Origin: Aquipseudomonas alcaligenes
GTDB taxonomy: Bacteria > Pseudomonadota > Gammaproteobacteria > Pseudomonadales > Pseudomonadaceae
NCBI RefSeq assembly: GCF_900156545.1
Contig: NZ_FTNW01000006.1
Location: forward strand, 1-64,000
DNA length: 64,000 nucleotides
Direction of reading: 5' to 3'
Shown here: positions 7,390-17,160 of the stretch, in pieces
How positions within the stretch are numbered: the stretch's first letter is position 1
Layout of the letters: each line of letters starts with the position of its first letter
Notes under the pieces: generated by a model
Seen by the model: only the letters and a program-made list of their open reading frames with translations
What the model was told of the DNA's origin: nothing
The model's database searches: none
Made by a program: the position numbers and the translations under genes

Positions 7390-7415
7390 GAACACCGGGT
7401 ATACAGGTGTTCACA
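7390..7415. promoter_or_regulatory. Putative FabR/DesT-type operator of fabAB
   Basis: GAACACC (7390-7396) and GGTGTTC (7406-7412) are inverted. The right part, TACAGGTGTTCAC (7402-7414), resembles the operator of the unsaturated-fatty-acid repressor FabR and its Pseudomonas counterpart DesT, which is known to regulate fabAB. It lies about 110 bases before fabA. I could not place a convincing -35/-10 pair beside it. Confidence 0.5.
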
Positions 7416-7524
7416 CTAGGCTGTGACTTTCACCGGAGCGCAACAGTCTATGACTAGTCTGCCGCTACACAAGAAAACCCGCGGCGCAGCTTAGCCCCGC
7501 CGAGGGGACCATTGAGGAGTTCGC

Positions 7525-8040
7525 ATGACCCAGCAAAACGCCTATACCCGGGAAGAGTTGCTCGCCTGCAGCCGCGGCGAACTGTTTGGACCAGGTAATG
7601 CGCAGTTGCCCGCCCCCAATATGCTGATGATCGATCGCATCGTGCATATCAGTGAAACCGGCGGCAAATATGGCAAAGGCGAAATCGTCGCCGAACTCGA
7701 TATCAACCCGGACCTCTGGTTCTTCGCCTGCCACTTCGAAGGCGACCCGGTGATGCCAGGCTGCCTGGGCCTCGACGCCATGTGGCAGCTGGTCGGCTTC
7801 TATCTCGGCTGGCAGGGCAACCCCGGCCGCGGCCGCGCGCTCGGCTCGGGTGAGGTGAAGTTCTTCGGCCAGGTACTGCCGACCGCCAAGAAAATCACCT
7901 ACAACATCCACATCAAACGCACCATCAACCGCTCGCTGATTCTCGGCATCGCCGATGGCAATGTCAGTGTCGATGGTCGCGAGATCTACAGCGCCGAAGG
8001 CCTCCGCGTCGGCCTGTTCACCTCTACCGACAGCTTCTGA
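7525..8040 (+). CDS. fabA: 3-hydroxydecanoyl-ACP dehydratase/isomerase
   Basis: FabA dehydrates 3-hydroxydecanoyl-ACP and isomerises trans-2- to cis-3-decenoyl-ACP. This introduces the double bond of unsaturated fatty acids. The 171-residue length is standard. The hotdog fold carries the catalytic His in [18 protein letters not shown] and the Asp in [14 protein letters not shown]-like GAGGAG stands 8 bases before the ATG. It forms a two-gene operon with fabB, 11 bases downstream, and a FabR/DesT-like palindrome lies upstream. Confidence 0.97.
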   Translation: MTQQNAYTREELLACSRGELFGPGNAQLPAPNMLMIDRIVHISETGGKYGKGEIVAELDINPDLWFFACHFEGDPVMPGCLGLDAMWQLVGFYLGWQGNPGRGRALGSGEVKFFGQVLPTAKKITYNIHIKRTINRSLILGIADGNVSVDGREIYSAEGLRVGLFTSTDSF

Positions 8041-8051
8041 AGGATTTCCGC

Positions 8052-9266
8052 ATGCGTCGCGTCGTGATCACCGGTCTGGGCATCGTTTCCTGCCTGGGCA
8101 ATGACAAGGACACCGTTACCGCCAACCTGCGCGCCGGCAAAGCGGGTATCCGCTTCAACCCGGAGTACGCCGAGATGGGGCTGCGCAGCCAGGTTTCCGG
8201 CTCCGTCGACCTCAACCTGGAAGAGCTGATCGACCGCAAGGTCCTGCGCTTCATGGGTAACGCCGCCGCCTACGCTTACCTGTCGATGGAACAGGCAATC
8301 AAGGATGCCGGCCTGAGCCAGGAAGATATCTCCAATCCGCGCGTCGGTCTGATCGCCGGTTCTGGCGGTGCCTCGACCCTGAACCAGATGGAAGCCATCG
8401 ACACCCTGCGCGAGAAGGGCGTCAAGCGCATCGGCCCATACCGCGTGCCGCGCACCATGGGCAGCACCGTGTCGGCCTGCCTGGCCACGCCGTTCCAGAT
8501 CAAGGGTGTGAACTACTCCATCTCCTCCGCCTGCGCGACCAGTGCTCACTGCATCGGCCACGCCATGGAGCAGATCCAGATGGGCAAGCAGGACATGGTC
8601 TTTGCCGGCGGCGGCGAAGAAGAACACTGGAGCCAGAGCTGCCTGTTCGACGCCATGGGCGCCCTCTCCACCCAGTACAACGAAACCCCGGAAAAAGCCT
8701 CGCGCGCCTACGACGCCAAGCGTGACGGCTTCGTCATCGCCGGCGGTGGCGGCATGGTGGTGGTCGAGGAACTGGAGCACGCACTCAAGCGCGGCGCCAA
8801 GATCTACGCCGAGATCGTCGGCTACGGCGCCACCAGCGACGGTTACGACATGGTCGCACCAAGTGGTGAAGGCGCCGTGCGCTGCATGCAGCAGGCCCTG
8901 GCCACCGTCAGCGCGCCGATCGACTACCTCAACACCCACGGCACCTCCACCCCGGTCGGCGATACCGCCGAGGCCCGTGCAGTACGCGAAGTGTTTGGCG
9001 AAAAGGCGCCGGCCATCAGCTCGACCAAGAGCCTGTCCGGTCACTCGCTGGGTGCCGCAGGCGTACACGAGGCGATCTACTGCCTGCTGATGATGCAGGG
9101 CGGCTTCATCGCCGGCTCGGCCAACATCGAGGAGATCGACCCGGAAATGGCCGACCTGCCGATCCAGCGCCAGACCCGCGACGCCCAGCTCAACACCGTG
9201 ATGAGCAACAGCTTCGGCTTCGGCGGCACCAACGCCACGCTGATCCTGCAGCGTTACCAGGGCTGA
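8052..9266 (+). CDS. fabB: 3-oxoacyl-ACP synthase I
   Basis: FabB elongates acyl-ACP with malonyl-ACP and is required for elongating the cis-unsaturated intermediate made by FabA. It has 404 aa. Cys161 in [11 protein letters not shown] is the acylated nucleophile, and the catalytic histidines are in [11 protein letters not shown] and [11 protein letters not shown]. The C-terminal [12 protein letters not shown] glycine-rich loop is intact. The gene shares a transcript with fabA and is followed by a strong terminator. Confidence 0.97.
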   Translation: MRRVVITGLGIVSCLGNDKDTVTANLRAGKAGIRFNPEYAEMGLRSQVSGSVDLNLEELIDRKVLRFMGNAAAYAYLSMEQAIKDAGLSQEDISNPRVGLIAGSGGASTLNQMEAIDTLREKGVKRIGPYRVPRTMGSTVSACLATPFQIKGVNYSISSACATSAHCIGHAMEQIQMGKQDMVFAGGGEEEHWSQSCLFDAMGALSTQYNETPEKASRAYDAKRDGFVIAGGGGMVVVEELEHALKRGAKIYAEIVGYGATSDGYDMVAPSGEGAVRCMQQALATVSAPIDYLNTHGTSTPVGDTAEARAVREVFGEKAPAISSTKSLSGHSLGAAGVHEAIYCLLMMQGGFIAGSANIEEIDPEMADLPIQRQTRDAQLNTVMSNSFGFGGTNATLILQRYQG

Positions 9267-9280
9267 TTTCCAGCCCCATG

Positions 9281-9308
9281 AAAAACGGCGCCCTCGGGCG
9301 CCGTTTTT
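9281..9308. terminator. Bidirectional terminator between fabB and a chemoreceptor gene
   Basis: AAAAACGGCGCCC (9281-9293) and GGGCGCCGTTTTT (9296-9308) form a 13-base stem with runs of A and T on either side, so it works for fabB on plus and the chemoreceptor on minus. Confidence 0.9.
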
Positions 9309-9321
9309 CGTTATGCCGACC

Positions 9322-10947
9322 TCAGATGCGGAAGCGTGCCACCAGGCCATTGAGGTCCACCGCCAGGCGCGACAGCTCCTGGCTGGCGGCGCTGGTCTGG
9401 TTGGCCCCGGCCGAGGTCTGCAGCGACAGGTCGCGGATGTTCACCAGGTTGCGGTCCACTTCGCGAGCGACCTGCGCCTGCTCCTCGGATGCGCTGGCGA
9501 TCACCAGATTGCGCTCGTTGATCGAGGAAATCGCCTGGGCGATCTCGTCCAGCGCGCGCCCGGCAGCCTGCGCCAGCTCCAGGGTCGCACTGGTGCGCCC
9601 GGTGCTCTGCTGCATGGCGCCCACGGCACGTTCGGTGCCCTGCTGGATGCCGCCGATCATCTGCTCGATTTCCTGCGTCGACTGTTGCGTACGGTGCGCC
9701 AACGCGCGCACTTCGTCCGCCACCACGGCAAACCCGCGCCCGGCGTCACCGGCCCGCGCCGCTTCGATGGCCGCGTTGAGGGCCAGCAGGTTGGTCTGTT
9801 CGGCAATCGAGCGGATCACATCCAGCACCTGGCTGATGCTGCGTATCTGCTCGGCCAGTTGCTCGACCTGCGAGGAACTGCTGGTCACATCGCTGGCCAG
9901 GCGGCTGATCGAGTCGACGGTCTGGCGCACCTGCTCGCGGCCATGCTGAGCAGTGCGGTCGGACTCGCGCGAAGCTTCCGAGGTGCTCACCGCATTGCGC
10001 GCCACCTCCTCCACCGCCGAGGTCATCTCATTGACAGCCGTTGCCGCCTGTTCGATCTCGGCGTTCTGCTGATGCAGGCCGCGGGTTGCATCCTCGGTCA
10101 CCGCATGCAGTTCCTCCGACGCTGACGCCAGCTGGCTGGAGGAATCGGCGATGCTCTGGATGGTGCTGCGCAGACTGCGCTGCATGCGCTTCAGTGCCTG
10201 CAGCAGTTGCGCCGGCTCATCCACGCCCTGGTCGTCAAAATCGCGGGTCAAATCACCACCTGCAACCACCTGCGCGACCTCCACCGCCTCATGCAGTGGT
10301 CGCACGAGGCTACGAGTGAAGAGGACGGCGAGAAACACGGTGAGCACCACGGCCACCAGCATCAGGGTAAGCGCGAGGCTGAATGCCTGTTCATAGGCCT
10401 TCTGGTTGGCCTTGGCCGCCTGTTGCGCGCCTGAGCTATTCAGATCAGTCAGCTCGACCAATGCCTTGGTCATGGCGTCTGCATGGGTGTTGAGCACACC
10501 GCTGGCCACGGCGATGGCCTCGTCAAGATCATCGGCCTCCGAGTGGCGCATGATCTTTTCCTGCTCGCGCAGATAAGCCTCTTCGGCCACCTTGAAGCGC
10601 TCGTAGAGGGTGCGCTCCTCGGCACTTGAGATCAACGTCTCGTAGCGATCCTGGGCGCGCCTGAGGTCCGCTTTGAGCTCACTCAGGCGCTGCACGTTCT
10701 GCTGCAGGATTGTTGGGTCCCGTACCACGATGAGTCGCAGAGTGGCAGCGCGGATTCGCAGAATATCCTGGCTCACGTTCCCTAGCGCCATGATGCTCGG
10801 CAGCCAGTTTTCATCCACCTCGGCGGAAGCCTGGTTCATTCGCTGCATTTGCAGCAACGAAAAACCGCCAACCAGCACGACCAGTAATGCCAGAATGGCA
10901 AAGCCCAGAGCAGAGCGAGGAGCGATACGCAGGTTTCTCAGCAGCAT
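9322..10947 (-). CDS. Methyl-accepting chemotaxis protein (four-helix-bundle sensor)
   Basis: A 541-residue inner-membrane chemoreceptor. The N-terminal helix (about 13-33, [19 protein letters not shown]) and a second near 189-212 enclose a periplasmic helical domain of the 4HB_MCP type. This is followed by HAMP and the signalling domain with the hairpin tip [32 protein letters not shown]. It should relay ligand binding to CheA/CheW. No C-terminal CheR-binding pentapeptide is present (the end is LVARFRI), so adaptation enzymes would have to act without that tether. The ligand is unknown. A transducer gene (PA1608) lies next to fabB in P. aeruginosa as well, so this is probably its counterpart. 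Confidence 0.92.
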   Translation of the reverse strand: MLLRNLRIAPRSALGFAILALLVVLVGGFSLLQMQRMNQASAEVDENWLPSIMALGNVSQDILRIRAATLRLIVVRDPTILQQNVQRLSELKADLRRAQDRYETLISSAEERTLYERFKVAEEAYLREQEKIMRHSEADDLDEAIAVASGVLNTHADAMTKALVELTDLNSSGAQQAAKANQKAYEQAFSLALTLMLVAVVLTVFLAVLFTRSLVRPLHEAVEVAQVVAGGDLTRDFDDQGVDEPAQLLQALKRMQRSLRSTIQSIADSSSQLASASEELHAVTEDATRGLHQQNAEIEQAATAVNEMTSAVEEVARNAVSTSEASRESDRTAQHGREQVRQTVDSISRLASDVTSSSSQVEQLAEQIRSISQVLDVIRSIAEQTNLLALNAAIEAARAGDAGRGFAVVADEVRALAHRTQQSTQEIEQMIGGIQQGTERAVGAMQQSTGRTSATLELAQAAGRALDEIAQAISSINERNLVIASASEEQAQVAREVDRNLVNIRDLSLQTSAGANQTSAASQELSRLAVDLNGLVARFRI

Positions 10948-10973
10948 GGCGATTTCCTTTCAGGCGACATATC

Positions 10974-11053
10974 CACTACGCATGAGCGTAGTGCGCGCCG
11001 GTCTTGATGCCAGCCAAATGCAAGGGTGAGCCGATGCTTCAGCACATCGGCTC
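10974..11053. other. Two perfect hairpins in the chemoreceptor leader
   Basis: CACTACGC (10974-10981)/GCGTAGTG (10986-10993) has 8-base arms and GAGCCGATG (11028-11036)/CATCGGCTC (11045-11053) has 9-base arms. Both lie between the chemoreceptor start codon (10947) and the upstream gene's terminator. They could be operators or leader RNA structures. Neither has a proper U run. Confidence 0.5.
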
Positions 11054-11079
11054 TTTCACAGAGAGCCTGAGGGGCAGAT

Positions 11080-11103
11080 AAAAAACCCGGCACTTGGCCG
11101 GGT
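11080..11103 (-). terminator. Terminator of the DUF3859 gene
   Basis: On the minus strand ACCCGGC/GCCGGGT (arms at 11097-11103 and 11085-11091) with a 5-base loop is followed by a run of U (11080-11085). Confidence 0.8.
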
Positions 11104-11124
11104 CTGGTCAGGCTGCAGGCAGGT

Positions 11125-11589
11125 TCAACGCACGGTGAAGCGCTGCTCCAGCAGTTTGCGGTCACCCTGGAACACCATGAACTGCCACTCGCCCGGCACC
11201 ACCTCATAATGTTCGGTGAACTCGAAGGCCATCACGTCCTGCGGCGCGCCCACCACCAGCTTCTGCTGCAGCTCGATCTTGTCCTGACGCTTGCCATCAG
11301 GCCCGATCAGCCCCGGGGTGAAATACATCAGGGTGAGCGGCTGCTCGGTCTCACTCTTGCCCGCCAGCTGATAGCGCACGCCGAACTTGGTGCCCAGACG
11401 CGCCGGCACCACCTCGGTCGGCTCGATCGGCTGGTTGGCGCGACTGAGAATGCGCTCGCCCGGCTGCGGGTCCTTGATCGGTGCGCTGGCGAATACGCCG
11501 TACTCGATCGGCCCCTCGACACGCACATCGGCCACAGCCAGGTTGGCGGACAGGCCCAGGGCCAGGACAGACAGACTGAACAGTTTCAT
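11125..11589 (-). CDS. DUF3859 family secreted protein
   Basis: A 154-residue protein. The first about 20 residues (MKLFSLSVLALGLSANLAVA-D) are a signal peptide, so the mature 134 residues are periplasmic. The mature part, with IEYGVFAS, GTKFGVRYQL and WQFMVFQGDRKLLEQRFTV, resembles an immunoglobulin-like beta sandwich of the DUF3859 family, whose function is unknown to me. AGGAGCGCGAG precedes the ATG. It has its own terminator and is probably monocistronic. Confidence 0.78.
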   Translation of the reverse strand: MKLFSLSVLALGLSANLAVADVRVEGPIEYGVFASAPIKDPQPGERILSRANQPIEPTEVVPARLGTKFGVRYQLAGKSETEQPLTLMYFTPGLIGPDGKRQDKIELQQKLVVGAPQDVMAFEFTEHYEVVPGEWQFMVFQGDRKLLEQRFTVR

Positions 11590-11651
11590 CTCGCGCTCCT
11601 TGAGGAAAGTTGGCGCGAGGCTATGACGTCGCGGTTACAGGCTGATGACAG

Positions 11652-12674
11652 TCAGTCGCGCACTGCCGCCTGCCGCTGGCGTGGCAGTACGGCAAGAAAA
11701 TTGTCGCGTGCTACGCCCCGCGCCACTTTCTCCGGCAGCGCATCGAGAAACGGCACGAAGGCCTGCATGGCCTCCCTCAGCCCGTCGAACTTGCCGACCA
11801 CGTCGGAGCCGAGCATGAAGCGCGTCGGGTAGCGGCTGACCAGCTCTATCCAGCGCGCGTCGGGTTTGCCGTCAGCATCGAGCAGATAAGGCTGCAGCAC
11901 GCTCCAGGACAGGTCGACATACAGGTTGGGGTACTCGCCGAGCAGACGCTCCAGGGTTGGCAGAAGGAAATCCAGCTTCTGCTGATGCCGATGGATCTCC
12001 ATGCTGGTGCCCGCGTGGGCCCAGATGAAACGCACATGTGGGTGGTTGCGCAGCGGTTCCTCGAGCTCAGCCAGATACAACGGATTGCGCTCGCGCTTGG
12101 AGGTGATGTTGCTGTGCAGCAGTACCGGCAGATCGTACTCGGCAGCCAGGTGGTAAATCCGCGTCATCGCCTCGTTGTTGGCCCGTGGTGTCTCGCCATA
12201 AGTCAGCGCGGTGAGGTCATCATGACGGGTGAACACCTCGCCGATGCCCTGCCACAGCCCGGGGTCCAGCTCGAGCATGCGGCGGATATGGGCGTCGGAG
12301 TTCTTGTCGTTGGGATTGAATCCGCTAAGAAAGGGATGGAATCGCTTGCGCTGTTCGGCCGGCAAGCGCTTGACCGCATCGGCCACCAGCACGTCGGTGG
12401 CGCTATACCAGTAGGCGCCGCCGTCATCCCCCGCGTAGTAGCGCGGGCGCTTGGGCTCGTCCTCATGCCATTTCTTGGCCACCGGGATACCGCTGATCAG
12501 TACATGATCGATGCGCCCGACGTCCATCGCCTGCAACAAGGGCTTCATGCCCTCGCTCTCCTGGAAGAAGTCGACGTAGTGCAGATGGGCGTCGCTGTAG
12601 CGGTAGTCGCGAGCCTGCGCGCAAACGCTTAGCAGACTCAGCATGGCAGCCAGCACGGTGCGATGAATGAACAA
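11652..12674 (-). CDS. Exported amidohydrolase-family metal-dependent hydrolase
   Basis: This is an Amidohydro_2-type TIM-barrel hydrolase, about 340 aa. Metal-site motifs are seen in order: DAHLHYVDF after the signal peptide, LLHSNITSKRERNP, RFIWAHAGTSMEIHRHQ and FMLGSDVVGKFDG. The protein begins with a likely signal peptide ending in SVCAQA-RD, so it acts in the periplasm. The substrate is unknown. I chose the TTG at 12672-12674 because AGGGAG stands 7 bases before it and the signal peptide then has the right length; a GTG three codons upstream is an alternative. The gene is divergent from the solute-binding-like gene at 12796. Confidence 0.75.
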   Translation of the reverse strand: MFIHRTVLAAMLSLLSVCAQARDYRYSDAHLHYVDFFQESEGMKPLLQAMDVGRIDHVLISGIPVAKKWHEDEPKRPRYYAGDDGGAYWYSATDVLVADAVKRLPAEQRKRFHPFLSGFNPNDKNSDAHIRRMLELDPGLWQGIGEVFTRHDDLTALTYGETPRANNEAMTRIYHLAAEYDLPVLLHSNITSKRERNPLYLAELEEPLRNHPHVRFIWAHAGTSMEIHRHQQKLDFLLPTLERLLGEYPNLYVDLSWSVLQPYLLDADGKPDARWIELVSRYPTRFMLGSDVVGKFDGLREAMQAFVPFLDALPEKVARGVARDNFLAVLPRQRQAAVRD

Positions 12675-12795
12675 AGGCGTCACTCCCTGGCGGTTGGGGC
12701 AAGAGTAGACCGCCATCCACGCCGTGCCGTTCACTGGCGAGAGCGTCAGCCAGGGACCATCATGACTATCCACCTGCGCCAACCCGGTGCCGCCC

Positions 12796-13650
12796 ATGAC
12801 CCGCTTCGTCGCCCTCCTCGCCATGCTCTGCGCCACGTCGTCGGTCGCCGAGACGCTCACCTATCCGCGGCACTCCAGCAGCGCGGACCCGGAAGCCTAT
12901 GTGGTCGAACTGCTGCGCGGGGCCCTGAGCAGGAGCGGCGGCGACTACCGGCTGCAGCCTTCCTCGCGGCCCATGCCGCAAAGCCGCGCCGAACAGTCAC
13001 TGGAGCAGAATGACGGTGCCGTGCAGCTGATGTGGAGCATGACCACCAGAGCGCGCGAGGAAACCCTGCTGCCAATCCGCATCCCCCTCTACAAGGGCTT
13101 GATCGGCTGGCGCGTGCCGCTGGTGCGGCGCGAGGACAAGGATTGGCTGGCCAGTGTCCGCAGCCTCGATGACCTCAAGCCCATGCGCTTTGGCCAGCGT
13201 GCCGACTGGCCGGATACCCGTATCCTGCGTGACAACGGCCTGCAGGTGATCACCAGCCAGAGCTATGAAAGCCTGTTTCGCATGCTCGGCGCCGGGCGCT
13301 TCGACCTGTTCCCGCGCGAAGTGGTAGTGGCCTGGAACGAACAGGCCCAGGCGGCAACTGATGGGCTGGAGCTGGAGGTCGACGAACACATCGTCATCCA
13401 CTACCCCACGGCCTTCTACTTCTTCACCTCGCGCGCCCGCGCCGATCTCGCCGGCAGCATCGAGCGCGGTCTGGAGGCGATGATCGCCGATGGCAGCTTC
13501 GAGGCGCTGTTTCAACAGCATCATGGCGCTACCCTGGAGCGTGCCCGCCTGGACAGGCGGCGGGTGATCGAGTTGGAGAACCTCGATCTGCCGGCACAGA
13601 CGCCGTTTCGTCGCCCCGAACTGTGGTATCGCCCAGGCGCACCACCATAG
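12796..13650 (+). CDS. Periplasmic solute-binding-like protein
   Basis: The first about 18 residues (MTRFVALLAMLCATSSVA-E) are a signal peptide. The rest of the 284 aa has the layout of a family-3 extracellular solute-binding protein (SBP_bac_3): TYPRHSSSADPEAYVVELLRGAL, a middle part with VRSLDDLKPMRFGQRADWPDT, and YESLFRMLGAGRFDLFPREVV, all typical of the two lobes. No permease or ATPase gene is adjacent, so it may be an orphan binding protein or feed a sensor. The chemoreceptor gene 127 bases downstream on the same strand is a possible partner, which is inference only. An ATG three codons upstream (12787) is an alternative start; neither has a clear ribosome site. Confidence 0.72.
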   Translation: MTRFVALLAMLCATSSVAETLTYPRHSSSADPEAYVVELLRGALSRSGGDYRLQPSSRPMPQSRAEQSLEQNDGAVQLMWSMTTRAREETLLPIRIPLYKGLIGWRVPLVRREDKDWLASVRSLDDLKPMRFGQRADWPDTRILRDNGLQVITSQSYESLFRMLGAGRFDLFPREVVVAWNEQAQAATDGLELEVDEHIVIHYPTAFYFFTSRARADLAGSIERGLEAMIADGSFEALFQQHHGATLERARLDRRRVIELENLDLPAQTPFRRPELWYRPGAPP

Positions 13651-13777
13651 CGCGCGACGCACCAGATAAGAGCAGCACAAAAGACAATTACCCGGCGCCA
13701 GCCTTGTGACGCAGCGCACAACACATGATGGCACCTTGCTTGCACTTCTCCCGATAGAACTCTCAGGGAGATGCACC

Positions 13778-15172
13778 ATGCTGCAGTTACTGCGCAAACC
13801 CTCGCGGCGCGAACGGGATGAAGAAGCCCTCGCTGCGCTCTTTACCGGCCATGACCTCACCACCCGCTTGCCGGAGCAACAGCCCTGGATGGGCCGCCTC
13901 AATCGCTTCAGCGACGGCCTGCACCAGCGCATCCGCACCAGCCTGGGCGCCGCCGTCGGCATTGCCGCGCACGCGCCGCAGCTGGCCAGCATTGCCAGTG
14001 CCAACCAGGAAAGCGGCCAAAGCCTGGCGCAGACCTCGGAGTTGATTGCCAGCGCCAGCGAACAGGTCACTACCACGCTGGATGCCGAGTTGGTCCCCGG
14101 CGCCGCCGAAGTGGCACGCTTGTCCAGCGAAGTGGCGGCCACCCTGCGCCAGTGCCAGCAGAATGGCCAGGCTGTGCTTGTTCAGGTCGATGCCATCGGT
14201 GCCTGCGAGGCGCAGCTGGAGAGCGTGATCGGCAACCTGACGGCGCAGCTGGAGGAAGTCAGCAAGGTCATCGGCGTGATCGCCAGCATTTCTCAGCAGA
14301 CCAACCTGCTGGCCCTCAACGCCGCGATCGAAGCCGCGCGCGCCGGCGAACACGGTCGCGGCTTCGCCGTGGTAGCCGAAGAGGTCCGCCGCCTGGCCGG
14401 TCACACCACCGAAGCCACCGGTCAGGTCGGACAGATCATCGAGCGTTTTCGCGATGGCATGGACCAGCTCGGCGCCGCCGGCGAGCGCATGCACCAGGCC
14501 GTGCAGGAGGGCCGCAACGGCATGCTGCAGGTCGGCAGCGGCCTGGACAGTACCCGCCAGGCCATGGACCGCCTGGACGAGCGGGTTGGCCACATCGCCA
14601 CCGGTACCGAGCAGATCGGCGCGGCCGTGCGCTCGATCAACGGCGACGTGCAGCAGATCGCCCAGGTTGCCGGCGACCTGCTCGGCAAGGCCGGCCAGGT
14701 GCTGCGCCACAGCCAGGCCGTGCGTGAAGACGGCGATCGCCTGCTGCAAGGCCTGGGCGACTTCCGCCTGGAGCTGCACCGTTCGGTGCAGCAGAGCGTC
14801 GAGCAGCTGGCCGCCGATGCGCGCCTGAGCGGCGACATCGCCGCTGCCGAACGCCTGCTCAGCGAAACGCTGCGGCGTGATGCGCGCTTCGAGCTGTTCT
14901 ACCTGGTCGACGCCAGCGGCGTGCAACTCTCGGAAAACATCTTCGCCAGCGATGTGCCGCATCAGGAAGGCCCCAGCTGCCGCGGCCGCCACTGGGGACA
15001 ACGGCCCTGGTTCCGCAGCGTGGCGGACGACCTGCGCAGCCACATCACCCCGGTCTACCGCTCCTCGGCCACCGACGATTTCTGCTTCACCGTGTCGGCC
15101 CCCGTCCTCGGCGCCGATGGCCGTCTGCTGCGTGTGCTCGGCGCGGATGTGCGCCTCTCCGTGCTGGTCTGA
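13778..15172 (+). CDS. Soluble methyl-accepting chemotaxis protein with C-terminal sensor domain
   Basis: A 464-residue protein with no membrane helix. An N-terminal helical region (about 1-90) is followed by the signalling hairpin near 170-215 ([37 protein letters not shown]). The last 100 or so residues form a separate alpha/beta domain ([53 protein letters not shown]) that looks like a Cache/PDC or PAS-type sensor. The order of signalling part first and sensor last is the reverse of classical receptors. The ATG at 13778 follows AGGGAG by 7 bases; the frame extends upstream without such a site. It may belong with CheA/CheW clusters for a cytosolic signal. Confidence 0.85.
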   Translation: MLQLLRKPSRRERDEEALAALFTGHDLTTRLPEQQPWMGRLNRFSDGLHQRIRTSLGAAVGIAAHAPQLASIASANQESGQSLAQTSELIASASEQVTTTLDAELVPGAAEVARLSSEVAATLRQCQQNGQAVLVQVDAIGACEAQLESVIGNLTAQLEEVSKVIGVIASISQQTNLLALNAAIEAARAGEHGRGFAVVAEEVRRLAGHTTEATGQVGQIIERFRDGMDQLGAAGERMHQAVQEGRNGMLQVGSGLDSTRQAMDRLDERVGHIATGTEQIGAAVRSINGDVQQIAQVAGDLLGKAGQVLRHSQAVREDGDRLLQGLGDFRLELHRSVQQSVEQLAADARLSGDIAAAERLLSETLRRDARFELFYLVDASGVQLSENIFASDVPHQEGPSCRGRHWGQRPWFRSVADDLRSHITPVYRSSATDDFCFTVSAPVLGADGRLLRVLGADVRLSVLV

Positions 15173-15223
15173 GCCGAGCTACCTGGGCTAGGCTGGATCG
15201 ACCCACCTAGCCCGGGAGCCACC

Positions 15224-15622
15224 ATGATCCGCATCAGCACCGAATCCGGCCTGCGCCATAGCATCGAGATCGGCCCGCACCTGCTGCACACCGATGTCCC
15301 CGAATCCCTCGGTGGCGGCGCCTCCGGCCCCGAACCGCACGACCTGTTTGACGCCGCCCTGGGCGCCTGCAAGGCCCTCACCCTGATGCTCTACGCCAAG
15401 CAGCGCGGCCTGCCGCTGGACAGTCTGGACGTGCATCTGGTCCGAGACGACAGCCAGGAACGCCAGGGCATCTACCGCCTGGCCGTGGAACTGGACCTGC
15501 ACGGCGCGCTGGATGACGAGCAGCGCCAGCAGTTGCTGCGCATCGCCGACAAGTGCCCGATCCACAAGCTGATGACCCACGTCGAGGTGCAGGTGGAGAC
15601 CCGCCTGAGCGAAGGCGCATGA
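15224..15622 (+). CDS. OsmC/Ohr-family protein
   Basis: A 132-residue protein. GACKALTLMLYAKQRGLPL and ADKCPIHKLM carry the two conserved cysteines, which in OsmC/Ohr proteins reduce organic or hydrogen peroxides. This places it in the YhfA/OsmC-like branch rather than Ohr itself. It overlaps the pirin gene by four bases (ATGA), so the pair is co-translated. Both families are linked to oxidative stress. Confidence 0.87.
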   Translation: MIRISTESGLRHSIEIGPHLLHTDVPESLGGGASGPEPHDLFDAALGACKALTLMLYAKQRGLPLDSLDVHLVRDDSQERQGIYRLAVELDLHGALDDEQRQQLLRIADKCPIHKLMTHVEVQVETRLSEGA

Positions 15623-16488
15623 GCACACCGCTGCTGATCACGCCCAAGGCCGAGGACATTGCCGGCCAGCCGATCCTGCGCCCGCTACCGGCGGCCAAGT
15701 GCCGCAGCGTCGGCCCCTTCGTGTTCTTCGACCACATGCTGGAAAAGGCCTACGCCCCCGGCAGCGGGATGAACATCAACCAGCATCCGCATATCGGCCT
15801 GTCCACCCTCACCTACCTGTTCGAAGGCGAGCTGCAACACAAGGACAGCCTCGGCTCGGATCAGTTGGTGAAGCCCGGCGATGTCAGCTGGATGAGCGCG
15901 GGACGCGCCGTTGCGCATGTCGAGCGAACGCCTGATCACCTGCGGCAGAAGGGCTCGCGCCTGCATGGCCTGCAGGTCTGGCTGGCGCTGCCGCAAGCGC
16001 TGGAGCAAGGCGAACCGAGCTACAGCTACCACCCCGCCGCCAGCCTGCCGCGCAGCGAGGCCATGGGCGTGCAGATCACCCTGATCGCCGGCAGCGGCTT
16101 CTGCCTGCAGTCCCCCGTGCCGGTGCCCTCGCCGACGCTCTATGCCGAGCTCAAGCTGGCGGCCGGCACCAGCCTGCTGATTCCCGCCGAGCACCGCGAG
16201 CGGGCGCTATACCTGATCGCCGGCGAGGCACAACTGGAAGGCGATGATCTGCCGCGACACAGCCTGGCCGTGCTGCCGGAGGGCGAGGAACTGCTGCTGT
16301 CAGCCTGCGGCGAATGCCACCTGGCGCTGATCGGCGGCGAGCCCTTGGGGCCGAGACGCATGTACTGGAACTTCGTCGCCAGCGATGCCGCGCTACTGGA
16401 AAAAGCCAAGCAGGACTGGGCGGCCTGGAACTGGCCACGCGTGCCTGGGGAAACGGCGCGGATCGAGCTGCCGGCACGCACCCTGTAA
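15619..16488 (+). CDS. Pirin family protein
   Basis: A bicupin of 289 aa. The N-terminal cupin has RSVGPFVFFDHM and NQHPHIGLSTLTYLFEGEL, with the metal-binding histidines, then PGDVSWMSAGRAVAHVE. The C-terminal cupin ends in GGEPLGPRRMYWNFVAS. Pirins bind Fe and some act as quercetin dioxygenases or as partners of metabolic enzymes; which applies here cannot be told. The start is fixed by its 4-base overlap with the OsmC-like gene. A longer open frame upstream is a shadow. Confidence 0.9.
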   Translation: MSTPLLITPKAEDIAGQPILRPLPAAKCRSVGPFVFFDHMLEKAYAPGSGMNINQHPHIGLSTLTYLFEGELQHKDSLGSDQLVKPGDVSWMSAGRAVAHVERTPDHLRQKGSRLHGLQVWLALPQALEQGEPSYSYHPAASLPRSEAMGVQITLIAGSGFCLQSPVPVPSPTLYAELKLAAGTSLLIPAEHRERALYLIAGEAQLEGDDLPRHSLAVLPEGEELLLSACGECHLALIGGEPLGPRRMYWNFVASDAALLEKAKQDWAAWNWPRVPGETARIELPARTL

Positions 16489-16489
16489 G

Positions 16490-16528
16490 GCGGGTGGAAA
16501 CAATCAGGCAACGCAGGTTTCACCCGCC
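16490..16528. other. Bulged hairpin after the pirin gene
   Basis: GGCGGGTG (16490-16497) plus AAAC pairs with GTTT plus CACCCGCC (16517-16528) around a short loop. It lacks a U run, and may be a weak terminator or a REP-like element between convergent genes. Confidence 0.4.
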
Positions 16529-16564
16529 CTAGCTGGAGACGCGTCGGCTGGGAGTTTGCTCCGC

Positions 16565-17044
16565 TCAGCCCTGCAGCTCTCTGGCCTCCTCTTCGGCCAG
16601 ACGCCGGATATAGGCGGCAAAATCCGGGTCCTCGCCGCGCAGCAGGTGCGGCAGGCGCTCGCGGAAGTCCTCGCGGCGGCTCCATTCGCGCATGTAGTCC
16701 TCCCAGGAATGCCAGCGCCTGCGCTGCTTGACGTCCATGTCTTCCTGGTAGGCCAGCAGGTAGGCACGCTCGAACAGCGAAATCAGCATGTCGAAGATCA
16801 CCCACATGCGCTCGCGCTGCTCGTCGCTGAGGTTGGGCGTGGCGTTCTGGCTGCGCAGGCGCAGGTCCGGGTTGGCCAGCACCACTTCGAGGAAATCGAT
16901 ATAGGCGTCGGAAATCTGCTGCCAGATGGCTTCCTCCTCGTTGGCGCGCTCCTTGCGCTGCTCGAACAGGAATACACCGATGGCGAACGGCAACGCCACC
17001 ACGGTGACGATATAGGACAACAGCTCCCAGCTTGGCAGACTCAT
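16565..17044 (-). CDS. Single-helix membrane protein of unknown function
   Basis: A 159-residue protein. One N-terminal membrane helix (about residues 8-27, LLSYIVTVVALPFAIGVFLF) is followed by a long, charged, helical cytosolic part rich in Glu and Arg with several Trp (RRRWHSWEDYMREWSRRED). No signal cleavage site is evident and I recognise no defined family; similar short proteins are annotated as hypothetical in Pseudomonas. It lies convergent to pirin and downstream of htpG beyond a terminator, so it is probably transcribed alone. Confidence 0.7.
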   Translation of the reverse strand: MSLPSWELLSYIVTVVALPFAIGVFLFEQRKERANEEEAIWQQISDAYIDFLEVVLANPDLRLRSQNATPNLSDEQRERMWVIFDMLISLFERAYLLAYQEDMDVKQRRRWHSWEDYMREWSRREDFRERLPHLLRGEDPDFAAYIRRLAEEEARELQG

Positions 17045-17160
17045 GATGGCTCCCGACGAGTTAAGCCGACATTGTGCCCTAGTCGCGCTCGGCCCAGCGC
17101 CTGATTACCCGATTATCAGCGCAGCACCGCTAAAGCCCTGCAGCGCGGATGACTGTCATG

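Noticed and set aside
13741..13777. A possible FliA (sigma-28) -10 box CCCGATAG before the soluble chemoreceptor
   Set aside because: No TAAA-type -35 element lies at the right distance.
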